Shown in pieces: positions 1-7,622 of a stretch of DNA of 7,687 nt (position 1 is the stretch's first letter; every line of letters begins with the position of its first letter). The translations under genes and the position numbers were made by a program. Where the stretch lies: NCBI GenBank assembly GCA_013812485.1, contig JACCTJ010000332.1, forward strand, positions 1 through 7,687, in the 5' to 3' direction. Below the pieces are notes generated by a model. The model was not told the origin of the DNA, made no database searches, and saw only the letters and a list, made by a program, of their open reading frames with translations. This stretch comes from Thermoleophilaceae bacterium. GTDB taxonomy: Bacteria; Actinomycetota; Thermoleophilia; Solirubrobacterales; Thermoleophilaceae.

Positions 1-2
1 CC

Positions 3-257
3 CTGCCCGAGCTGACCGAGGAGCGCCGGCGCGAGCTGGTGCGCGTCGTGCGGGGGATCGCCGAGGACGGCCGCGTGGCCATCCGCAACGTCCGCCGCCA
101 GATCATGCACGACCTGCGCGAGCTGAAGGAGGAGGGCGAGGTCGGCTCCGACGACGAGCATCGCGCCGAGACCGAGCTCCAGACGCTCACCGACCGCGGC
201 GTGCAGGACATCGACGAGGCGCTCACCCGTAAGGAACAAGAGATCCTCGAGGTCTGA
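3..257 (+). CDS. frr: Ribosome recycling factor, C-terminal part (5' end outside window)
   Basis: Ribosome recycling factor splits post-termination 70S ribosomes together with EF-G in the cytoplasm. Only the last 84 residues are visible, read from the first complete codon in this frame; the gene begins before the window. The visible part carries the family's C-terminal helix signature: a LTEERRRELV stretch, then GRVAIRNVRR, then an acidic and basic helix with ELQTLTD and a KEQEIL end, matching the long three-helix bundle of domain I. The TGA stop is at 255-257. It normally follows pyrH and precedes uppS, and uppS does follow here after 48 bases. A short GC hairpin starts on its stop codon. 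No internal defects are seen. Confidence 0.93.
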   Translation: MPELTEERRRELVRVVRGIAEDGRVAIRNVRRQIMHDLRELKEEGEVGSDDEHRAETELQTLTDRGVQDIDEALTRKEQEILEV

Positions 258-277
258 GGGGCGGTTCTCGGCCCCTC
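256..277 (+). terminator. GC-rich hairpin on the frr stop codon, possible weak terminator or attenuator
   Basis: GAGGGGC at 256-262 pairs perfectly with GCCCCTC at 271-277 around an 8-base loop. The stem begins inside the frr TGA. It has no T-run after it, so a classical intrinsic terminator is doubtful. It could still protect the frr 3' end or reduce read-through into uppS. The pairing is seen; the role is inferred. Confidence 0.3.
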
Positions 278-305
278 TCGCCCTTCCCGGATCCGCCCCC
301 CTGCC

Positions 306-968
306 TTGGCCGCCCGCCATGTCGCGATCATCATGGACGGCAACGCGCGCTGGGCCGAGCAGCGCGGGCTGCCCGTCCTCGAGGGCCATCGCCAGGGCGC
401 CCAGGCGCTCAAGCAGATCGTCCGCGACGCCGTCTCGCTCGACCTCCGGGAGCTCACGGTGTACGCCTTCTCGACCGAGAACTGGAGCCGTCCCCGCGCT
501 GAGGTCGAGGGCCTGATGGCGATGTTCGCCGACCTGATCGAGTCCGAGACCCCCGAGCTCGACGCCGAGGGGGTGCACATGCGCTTCGTGGGTCGCCGCG
601 AGGGAGTCTCGCGCGAGCTGACGGAGCGCATGGACTGGGCGCAGGAGCGGACCGCCGGTAACGAGCGGATGACCCTGTTCGTGGCCTTCAACTACGGCGG
701 GCGGGCCGAGATCCTCGACGCCGCGGCGCGCTTCGAGGGCGGCGACGAGGACGCCTTCCGCCGCTGCCTCTATGCCCCGGACATGGCCGATCCGGAGCTG
801 CTCATCCGCACGAGCGGCGAGCGACGGCTGTCCAACTACCTGCTGTGGCAGTGCGCGTACTCGGAGCTCGTGTTCTCCGACGCGCTGTGGCCCGACTTCG
901 ACCGCGACGAGCTGGCGGCCGCGCTCGAGGAGTACGCCGCCCGCGAGCGGCGTTTCGGGGCCCGCTGA
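306..968 (+). CDS. uppS: Undecaprenyl diphosphate synthase (cis-prenyltransferase)
   Basis: This enzyme condenses IPP units onto farnesyl diphosphate in cis to make undecaprenyl diphosphate, the lipid carrier for peptidoglycan and other envelope polymers. The 220-residue product has the full family signature: catalytic D11 in IIMDGNARW (N13, R15 and W16 also present), H28 in EGHRQG, STENW at 56-60 with RP at 62-63, NYGGR at 129-133, RTSGERRLSN at 168-177 (IPP-binding R168, R174 and S176), metal-binding E187 in YSEL, LWPDF at 194-198 and RERRF at 213-217. The start is TTG at 306. No ATG or GTG lies in frame between the frr stop and the DGN motif, and the next in-frame ATG would remove part of the active site. 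No clear Shine-Dalgarno sequence precedes the TTG. The stretch between GGR and RTSGE is about 11 residues shorter than in E. coli UppS. cdsA follows after 10 bases. Confidence 0.93.
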   Translation: MAARHVAIIMDGNARWAEQRGLPVLEGHRQGAQALKQIVRDAVSLDLRELTVYAFSTENWSRPRAEVEGLMAMFADLIESETPELDAEGVHMRFVGRREGVSRELTERMDWAQERTAGNERMTLFVAFNYGGRAEILDAAARFEGGDEDAFRRCLYAPDMADPELLIRTSGERRLSNYLLWQCAYSELVFSDALWPDFDRDELAAALEEYAARERRFGAR

Positions 969-978
969 GAGCCGCGGG

Positions 979-1881
979 ATGGCCGTCCGCAAGCCTCGTC
1001 GCAGCGCACGCCGTTCTCCGGCCTCGGCCCGTGGCGCCGCCCGTAGCCGCGAGCGCCGGCGGGAGTCCCGCCCGCCGCGCGAGCGGGGCGAGCGCGAGCT
1101 GCGCCGGCGCGTGCTGTGGGCGGTGCCGGCGGCGATCTTCGCGATCTTCATCATCGCCCAGGGCGGGCTCGTGTTCGCGCTCGGGATCTCCGCGCTCGGG
1201 GTGGTCGCCCTGCACGAGCTCTACTCGCTCACCCGCTCGGTCCGCCCGGTCGACCTCGCGGGGTTCATCGCCCTGGTCGGCCTCGTCCTCGCTGCCCTGT
1301 TCGGAGAGCCCTTCCACGTCCTGCTCGTGCTCGTCTGCGCCTTTCCGCTGACCTACGCCATCGCCGTCGCGCGCCCGTGGCGCGAGCGGGTCTCCTGGGC
1401 GATCGCCATGACGCTGTTCGGCGTGGCCTGGGTCGGGCTACCGCTCGTGCACGCCGTATTCCTGCGGGAGATCGAGCACGGTGGGGCGCTCGTGCTCGAC
1501 GCTCTGCTCGCGACCTTCATCGGCGACAGCATCGCCTATTCGGTGGGCAAGGCCTGGGGCCAGCGCAAGCTCGCCCCGCGGATCTCCCCCAACAAGTCGT
1601 GGGAGGGACTCGTGGCCGGTCTGCTGGGGGGGACGCTCGTCTTCTGGGGCTTCGAGACCGCCTACCAGGAGTTCCTGACCGCCGGCCAGGCGCTGGCGAT
1701 CGGGTTCTGCGTAGCCCTCGCCGCGCCGCTGGGCGACCTCTTCGAGTCGCTCATAAAGCGCGACTTCGGCGTCAAGGACACAGGCGGGCTGTTCGGGCCG
1801 CACGGGGGCGTCCTCGATCGCCTCGACGCCGTCTTCTTCTCCGTGCCCGTTGCCTACTACGTCACGCTGGCGGTGACGTGA
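979..1881 (+). CDS. cdsA: Phosphatidate cytidylyltransferase (CDP-diacylglycerol synthase)
   Basis: CdsA is an integral membrane enzyme that joins CTP and phosphatidic acid into CDP-diacylglycerol, the branch-point precursor of bacterial phospholipids. The 300-residue product has about eight hydrophobic segments between roughly residues 45 and 299. The catalytic C-terminal half has IGDSIAYSVG (D183), ISPNKSWEG (202-210) and the CDS signature at 257-283, with key residues S257, K260-R261, K266-D267, H275-G276-G277, D280-R281 and D283. The first 44 residues are extremely basic, with 18 arginines, and precede the first membrane helix. The ATG at 979 is chosen because it is the first start after the uppS stop and gives a normal membrane domain. 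The frame is open further upstream inside uppS, but that part is an out-of-frame shadow. Its last codons overlap the GTG of the next gene (GTGA at 1878-1881). Confidence 0.93.
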   Translation: MAVRKPRRSARRSPASARGAARSRERRRESRPPRERGERELRRRVLWAVPAAIFAIFIIAQGGLVFALGISALGVVALHELYSLTRSVRPVDLAGFIALVGLVLAALFGEPFHVLLVLVCAFPLTYAIAVARPWRERVSWAIAMTLFGVAWVGLPLVHAVFLREIEHGGALVLDALLATFIGDSIAYSVGKAWGQRKLAPRISPNKSWEGLVAGLLGGTLVFWGFETAYQEFLTAGQALAIGFCVALAAPLGDLFESLIKRDFGVKDTGGLFGPHGGVLDRLDAVFFSVPVAYYVTLAVT

Positions 1882-2615
1882 GCCCCGCCGGTCTCCTCTG
1901 CGAGCCGGAGCTGTACGAGCGGGGTGGCGCGCCTCGCCGCCCTCGACCGGCCCTCGGCCTCGCCCGGAGAGCTCGCCGCGGCCGAGTTGATCGCGGGCGA
2001 GCTGCGCGAGCTTGGCGCGCCTTCGTGGATATCGGCCTGCGCGCCACCGTGCCCGGGGCGAACGACAACCTCACCGGCGTGGCCGCCATCCTCTCGCTCG
2101 CCCACGCGCTCGCCGGCGCCGGCGGCCCGCCGGAGGGCGTGCGGGTGATCCTGCCCTCGGCCGGAGCCGAGGAGTCCCATCAGGAGGGCATGAGCGCCTT
2201 CGCCGAGCGTCACTTCCCCTCGCTGCCCACCGAGAGCACGCACGTGATCTGCCTCGACACGCTCGGCTCGCCGCGGCTCGCCGTGCTCGAGGGGGAGGGG
2301 ATGTTGAGGATGGAGGACTACCCGGAGGCGGTCCGGGACCGCGTGGAGCGCTGCGCCGAGGAGGCCGGGGTCGACCTCCAGCGCGGGTTGCGCTTTCGCA
2401 GCGCCACCGACGGGCTGATCGCCCTGCGCGCCGGCTACCCGTGCGCGACGATCGTGTCCGTCGATGAGTTCAAGCTCCCGACCGACTACCACTGGCCGAC
2501 CGACACCGCCGAACGCGTCGACTACGCGCGGGTGGCCGACGCGGCGCGGCTGTGCCAGCGCCTCGTCGAGCGCCTTGCCCCCGAGCGGGAGCCCGCCGCT
2601 GCGGAGCAATCGTGA
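1878..2615 (+). pseudogene. M28-family zinc peptidase, probably damaged (frameshifted N-terminus and missing catalytic segment)
   Basis: The GTG at 1878 opens a 245-codon frame overlapping cdsA by GTGA. The C-terminal two thirds is clearly an M28 metallopeptidase: GANDN with metal ligand D63, AEES with E98-E99, CLDTLG with D127, a TDGLIALRAGYP stretch, and DYHWPTDT with H205. These correspond to four of the five metal or catalytic positions of the family. The first ligand, a His in an H-x-D motif normally about 12 residues before the NDN Asp, is absent; D51 occupies that place and no His lies upstream in this frame. From 1924 to about 2022 the annotated frame reads arginine-rich nonsense, whereas the next frame encodes a typical M28 N-terminal helix (VARLAALDRP, then ELAAAELIAGELRELGA). 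The frame therefore seems to shift at a G4 run (1921-1924) and shift back near 2014-2025, where a central segment is missing. It may be a pseudogene, or an assembly or sequencing error. If intact it would be a hydrolase acting on peptides or amino-acid conjugates. Confidence 0.65.
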
Positions 2616-3319
2616 TCAACCCGCTCCTGATCCCGCCGCGCCTGCTGGTCCGCGCCCTGGACGACCTGCACGAGATCGCCGTGGCCGCGCGGCTCGTCTC
2701 CCAGACTGCGAGCGACGCCGGCGGCGCCGAAGCGCTCGCGGGAGCCCTCGACGACCTCGCCGAGCTCGCGCGTTCGGTCCCCGCGACCGAACAGGCCCTG
2801 ACGAAGCGGATCGACGCGCTCGACCGGCGCGCGGAGGAGATCCTCGCCGCGACCGACGTGCTGAGCCGCCTCGGAGAGCAGCTCGAGGTCGGCGTCGCGC
2901 TCGGCGAGCGCCTCGAGACCCACGGAGCGTCGATCGCCGAGGCCGGAGGCCGTCTCGACGCTCGCGCCGAGACCGTGCTCGCTCGGGTTGACAAGCTCGA
3001 CGAGCGGGCCGACTCGATCCTCGAGCGCCTCGGCGCCATCGACGAGCGCGCCGACAGCATCCTCGCCTTTGCGGAGCGCTTCGAGAGCTCCTCGGCGCGC
3101 GTGCTCGAGGTCGGAGAGCGCCTCGAGGCCGGCCTTCCGTCGGTCACCCGGATCGGCGACGCGATCGACGACCTCGGCCGCGCGGCGACCACGCTGGCGG
3201 CGGCGGTCGAGCCACTCCAGGGGATCGCCGAGCGCTTCGGCGCGATCGCCGAGCGCGTCCCCGGCCTCGTCCGCCCGCGCCCGCCGCGCGGCGAGCCGCC
3301 AGAGCGTCCGGAGTCCTGA
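2612..3319 (+). CDS. Hypothetical helical protein with 14-residue repeats
   Basis: I do not recognise this 235-residue protein. It starts at GTG 2612, overlapping the previous stop as GTGA, with GCGGAG at 2601-2606 as a plausible ribosome binding site. The frame is open further upstream but only as a shadow. Residues 1-20 are fairly hydrophobic (MINPLLIPPRLLVRALDDLH), but there is no convincing signal peptide or membrane helix. Residues about 40-215 are rich in Ala, Glu, Arg, Leu and Asp, with no Cys or Trp, and predict one long amphipathic helix or coiled coil. Residues 87-212 divide into nine 14-residue units, each beginning with a large hydrophobic residue followed mostly by Asp or Glu. 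The tail (about 220-235) is Pro/Arg-rich and probably disordered. Its place between an M28 gene and dxr, coupled to the former, hints at an envelope or cytoskeletal scaffold role, but that is inference only. Confidence 0.75.
   Translation: MINPLLIPPRLLVRALDDLHEIAVAARLVSQTASDAGGAEALAGALDDLAELARSVPATEQALTKRIDALDRRAEEILAATDVLSRLGEQLEVGVALGERLETHGASIAEAGGRLDARAETVLARVDKLDERADSILERLGAIDERADSILAFAERFESSSARVLEVGERLEAGLPSVTRIGDAIDDLGRAATTLAAAVEPLQGIAERFGAIAERVPGLVRPRPPRGEPPERPES
2870..3247 (+). repeat. Nine degenerate 42-bp (14-residue) in-frame tandem units
   Basis: The units begin at residues 87, 101, 115, 129, 143, 157, 171, 185 and 199 of the hypothetical protein, with first residues L, L, L, L, I, F, L, I and V. 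The best-conserved neighbours are LDERADSILERLGA (129-142) and IDERADSILAFAER (143-156). LDARAETVLARVDK (115-128) and FESSSARVLEVGER (157-170) follow the same pattern. Acidic residues occupy position 2 in most units, and Ile, Leu or Val usually fall at positions 8-9, giving one hydrophobic face. The DNA copies have diverged, so this is an old protein-level repeat rather than a recent expansion. Confidence 0.7.
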
Positions 3320-3400
3320 GCTCCGAACAGCACGCCGCGACACCTCGAGCACCACGCATCCGGGCGCGAAAGCACCGGCCAGAACACCCCCACCCGTCCC

Positions 3401-3413
3401 TAGACTGCTCGAG
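3401..3413 (+). promoter_or_regulatory. Possible -10 element for a leaderless dxr transcript
   Basis: TAGACT at 3401-3406 fits the actinobacterial -10 pattern TAnnnT and lies 7 bases before the dxr GTG at 3414, the distance at which transcription would start on or next to the start codon. There is no usable Shine-Dalgarno sequence in front of the GTG, which agrees with a leaderless message. No good -35 element is visible near 3378-3383. The 94-base gap here (3320-3413) contrasts with the overlapping genes around it. Confidence 0.35.
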
Positions 3414-4571
3414 GTGAAGCGCGTCCTCCTCCTCGGCTCGACCGGATCGATCGGCGAGCAGGCCATCGACGTCGTCGGGCGCTCCGACGAGCTCGAGGTC
3501 GTCGGCCTGGCCGCTCGCTCGGGCTTCGAGCCGCTGATCGAGCAGGCGCAGAGCCTCGGCGTCGAGCGGATCGCCCTGGCCGACGAGCGCGCGGCCGCGC
3601 GCGCCTCCGAGGCGTGGACCGGCGGCAGCGTCCTGTCCGGAGCCGAGGGGCTCGTGCGCCTGATCGTCGAGACCGAGTGCGACCTGGTCCTCAACGCGCT
3701 GGTGGGCTCGGCCGGCCTCGGGCCGACCGTCGCCGCCCTCGGGGAGGGGATCGACCTGGCGCTGGCCAATAAGGAGAGCCTGGTCGTCGGAGGGGAGCTC
3801 GTGATGACCCTGGCCGAGGCCACCGGCGCGCGCATCGTTCCGGTCGACTCCGAGCACTCGGCGCTGCACCAGCTTCTGCACGGGGAGCGGCCGGGCAATG
3901 TCGAGCGCCTCGTGCTCACCGCCTCGGGCGGACCCTTCCGGGGCTGGTCGGCCGACGAGCTGACCGACGTCGGTCCCGAGCAGGCGCTGGCCCACCCGAC
4001 CTGGGACATGGGCGGCAAGATCTCGATCGACTCGGCGACGCTCATGAACAAGGGGCTCGAGGTCATCGAGGCCATGCACCTGTTCGGGATCGGCCTCGAC
4101 CGGATCGATGTGGTCGTGCACCCGCAGTCGATCGTCCACGCGCTGGTCACCCTCGCCGACGGCGCGGCGCTCGCCCACCTCGGCCACCCCGACATGCGCG
4201 TGCCGATCGCCTACGCCCTGCACGAGCCCGAACGCGTCGACGTCCCGGTCCGTCCGCTCGACCTGGCCGAGCTCGGCTCGCTGACCTTCGAGGCCCCTGA
4301 CCTCGAGGCCTTTCGCTGCCTCTGCCTCGCTCGCGCAGCCGCCGCGGCCGGGGGCACCGCGCCGTGTGTCCTCAACGCCGCCAACGAGATCGCCGTCGAG
4401 GCCTTTCTGGGCGGGCGGCTCTCCTTTCCCGGGATCGCCGAGGTGGTCGAGGGCGCACTCGACGCCCTGCCCGGGGAGCCGGTCGGGCGCTTCGAGGATC
4501 TCTACGAGGCCGATGCCGCGGCGCGCGAGCAGGCGGCGGCGCTCGTCGTCGCTCAGGGGGTGCCGGCGTGA
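3414..4571 (+). CDS. dxr: 1-deoxy-D-xylulose 5-phosphate reductoisomerase
   Basis: Dxr converts DXP to 2-C-methyl-D-erythritol 4-phosphate using NADPH and a divalent metal, the committed step of the MEP route to IPP, in the cytoplasm. The 385-residue product has the usual length. It shows the NADPH-binding GSTGSIG at 8-14, LANKES at 117-122, the metal-binding PVDSEH at 143-148 (D145, E147), ASGGPF at 170-175, HPTWDMG at 194-200, SATLMNKGLE at 207-216 (N212, K213, metal ligand E216) and VHPQSIVH at 225-232. A helical C-terminal domain follows with NAANEIAVEAF. GTG at 3414 is chosen because it places the Rossmann strand (KRVLLLGSTG) right at the N-terminus; no ATG, GTG or TTG lies in frame just upstream. 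It overlaps rseP by 4 bases, so the two are probably co-translated. It supplies the isoprenoid pathway that UppS draws on. Confidence 0.96.
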   Translation: MKRVLLLGSTGSIGEQAIDVVGRSDELEVVGLAARSGFEPLIEQAQSLGVERIALADERAAARASEAWTGGSVLSGAEGLVRLIVETECDLVLNALVGSAGLGPTVAALGEGIDLALANKESLVVGGELVMTLAEATGARIVPVDSEHSALHQLLHGERPGNVERLVLTASGGPFRGWSADELTDVGPEQALAHPTWDMGGKISIDSATLMNKGLEVIEAMHLFGIGLDRIDVVVHPQSIVHALVTLADGAALAHLGHPDMRVPIAYALHEPERVDVPVRPLDLAELGSLTFEAPDLEAFRCLCLARAAAAAGGTAPCVLNAANEIAVEAFLGGRLSFPGIAEVVEGALDALPGEPVGRFEDLYEADAAAREQAAALVVAQGVPA

Positions 4572-5656
4572 CGCTCGTCGCGATCGTCGGCGCCGCGCTC
4601 GGCTTCATGGTGCTGATCATCCTGCACGAGCTCGGCCATTTCACGGCAGCCAAGGCGGTGGGCATGCGCGTCGAGCGCTTCGCGCTGTTCTTCCCGCCGT
4701 TGCTGCTGCGCAAGAAGATCGGCGAGACCGAGTACGCGCTCGGCTCGATTCCGGCGGGCGGCTACGTGAAGATCAGCGGCATGAACCCGGACGAGGACCT
4801 GCCCGACGAGGTCCGCACCCGCGCCTACTACTCGCAGCCGGTGTGGAAGCGGGTGGTGGTCATCGGTGCGGGGCCACTGGTCAACTTCGTGCTGGCCTTC
4901 GTTCTGCTGCTGGTGGTCTTCGCGCTGATCGGTACCGAGGGCGTGACCGACCGCGTCGGCACGATCGAGCGCGGATATCCCGCCCAGGGGGTGCTCGCGC
5001 CCGGCGACCGGATCGTCTCCGTGGACGGGAACAGCGGCGAGCCCGAGCAGCTCTCGAAGGCGATCTCCGACAACCGCTGCGCCGAGCAGCCGCCGCGCAA
5101 GGGCTGCCGGGCGACCGAGCCCGTGCAACTCGTCGCCGAACGCGCCGGCAGGCGCCGCGAGGTCGAGATCAGCCCGATCTACGACCCGGCGGCCGAGCGC
5201 ACGCGACTCGGCTTCGCCTACGCGCCGGGGCCGCGCGAGGCCCTGCCCCTCGGTCCGGCCATCGCCCTCACCGCCGATCGCTTCGCGCTCATCACCTGGG
5301 AGACGATCAAGGTCCCCGCGCGCCTCTTCGACGCCGAGAAGCGCAAGGAGATCACCGGCATCGTCGGTACCTACGAGATCACCCGGCGGACGATCCTCGA
5401 CGACGCCGCCGACGTGGTCGGGATCCTCGGCGTGGTCTCACTCGGGCTCGCGGTCATCAACCTGTTCCCGTTCCTGCCGCTCGACGGCGGGCACATCTTC
5501 TGGGCGATCGTCGAGAAGGTCCGCCGCCGCCCGGTGCCCTTCAGCGTGATGGAGCGGGCCGGCGTGGTCGGCTTCATGCTCGTGATGGTCCTGTTCGTGA
5601 TCGGGTTCACCAACGACATCGGCAGGCTCACCGGCGAGGGCTTCGACGTGCGATAG
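4568..5656 (+). CDS. rseP: RseP-type site-2 (M50) intramembrane zinc metalloprotease
   Basis: Site-2 proteases cut transmembrane segments of anti-sigma factors and other membrane proteins inside the bilayer. The 362-residue product has HELGH at 20-24 in the first membrane helix (zinc ligands H20 and H24, catalytic E21), GGYVKISGM at 64-72, GPLVNF at 102-107 starting a second helix, an extracytoplasmic PDZ-like region at about 119-210 (VLAPGDRIVSVDG), and near the C-terminus NLFPFLPLDGGH at 298-309, where D306 is the third zinc ligand, followed by a last membrane helix at about 341-357. The only two cysteines, C171 and C180, sit in the PDZ-like region. The start is GTG 4568, which overlaps the dxr stop as GTGA; a G-run at 4556-4560 may serve as ribosome binding site. 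The dxr-rseP pairing is a common bacterial arrangement. The exact substrate is unknown; the name RseP follows family usage. Confidence 0.92.
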   Translation: MTLVAIVGAALGFMVLIILHELGHFTAAKAVGMRVERFALFFPPLLLRKKIGETEYALGSIPAGGYVKISGMNPDEDLPDEVRTRAYYSQPVWKRVVVIGAGPLVNFVLAFVLLLVVFALIGTEGVTDRVGTIERGYPAQGVLAPGDRIVSVDGNSGEPEQLSKAISDNRCAEQPPRKGCRATEPVQLVAERAGRRREVEISPIYDPAAERTRLGFAYAPGPREALPLGPAIALTADRFALITWETIKVPARLFDAEKRKEITGIVGTYEITRRTILDDAADVVGILGVVSLGLAVINLFPFLPLDGGHIFWAIVEKVRRRPVPFSVMERAGVVGFMLVMVLFVIGFTNDIGRLTGEGFDVR

Positions 5657-5706
5657 TTCGGCCTCGCGGTGGGGGGTGCGCCGTCGGGCAGGTGCGCGAG
5701 TTCGAG

Positions 5707-5711
5707 GGAGG
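5707..5711 (+). promoter_or_regulatory. Strong Shine-Dalgarno site for the acyl-CoA synthetase gene
   Basis: GGAGG at 5707-5711, within AGGGAGGAGAG, lies 7 bases before the ATG at 5719. It is the best ribosome binding site in the window. It decides for the ATG over the in-frame GTG at 5692, which would place this site inside the coding region. Confidence 0.75.
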
Positions 5712-5718
5712 AGAGCCG

Positions 5719-7536
<1,818 letters not shown>

Positions 7537-7578
7537 GCACCGTCGTGCGAGCTCAAGTTCGCCCGCCTGTCGGCCGAG

Positions 7579-7584
7579 TATCCT
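7579..7584 (+). promoter_or_regulatory. Possible -10 element upstream of the last gene
   Basis: TATCCT at 7579-7584 fits TAnnnT and lies 38 bases before the GTG at 7623, leaving a leader of about 30 bases that contains the ribosome binding site. The region is otherwise GC-rich, so this AT-containing hexamer stands out. No clear -35 element is seen 17 bases upstream. Confidence 0.3.
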
Positions 7585-7610
7585 GAGGGTCAGAGCACCG
7601 ACGTCCAGCG

Positions 7611-7616
7611 AGGAGA
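7611..7616 (+). promoter_or_regulatory. Shine-Dalgarno site for the last gene
   Basis: AGGAGA at 7611-7616 is 6 bases before GTG 7623, ideal spacing. It supports a genuine gene start here despite the very short visible coding part. Confidence 0.6.
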
Positions 7617-7622
7617 CGACAA

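Noticed and set aside
772..978. Upstream extension of the cdsA frame into uppS
   Set aside because: It lies within the well-conserved C-terminus of uppS in another frame and reads low-complexity Ser/Arg/Thr sequence. ATG 979 gives a normal CdsA.
1791..1827. CdsA signature reads G-P-H-G-G instead of the common P-G-H-G-G
   Set aside because: The published family pattern tolerates Gly at that position followed by any residue before H-G-G, and all catalytic residues are present, so it is ordinary variation.
2522..4195. 557-codon open frame on the minus strand over the repeat protein and dxr
   Set aside because: It is a Ser/Arg-rich shadow opposite dxr, which is certain from its motifs.
4366..5718. 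Long open stretch in frame with the acyl-CoA synthetase, suggesting a giant 1056-residue fusion
   Set aside because: It covers the end of dxr and all of rseP in the wrong frame with Arg/Gly/Pro-rich composition. The strong Shine-Dalgarno site at 5707-5711 fixes the true start at 5719.
7537..7548. GCAC/GTGC inverted repeat just after the acyl-CoA synthetase stop, as a terminator
   Set aside because: Only 4 bp of stem with no T-run; this is expected by chance in GC-rich DNA.
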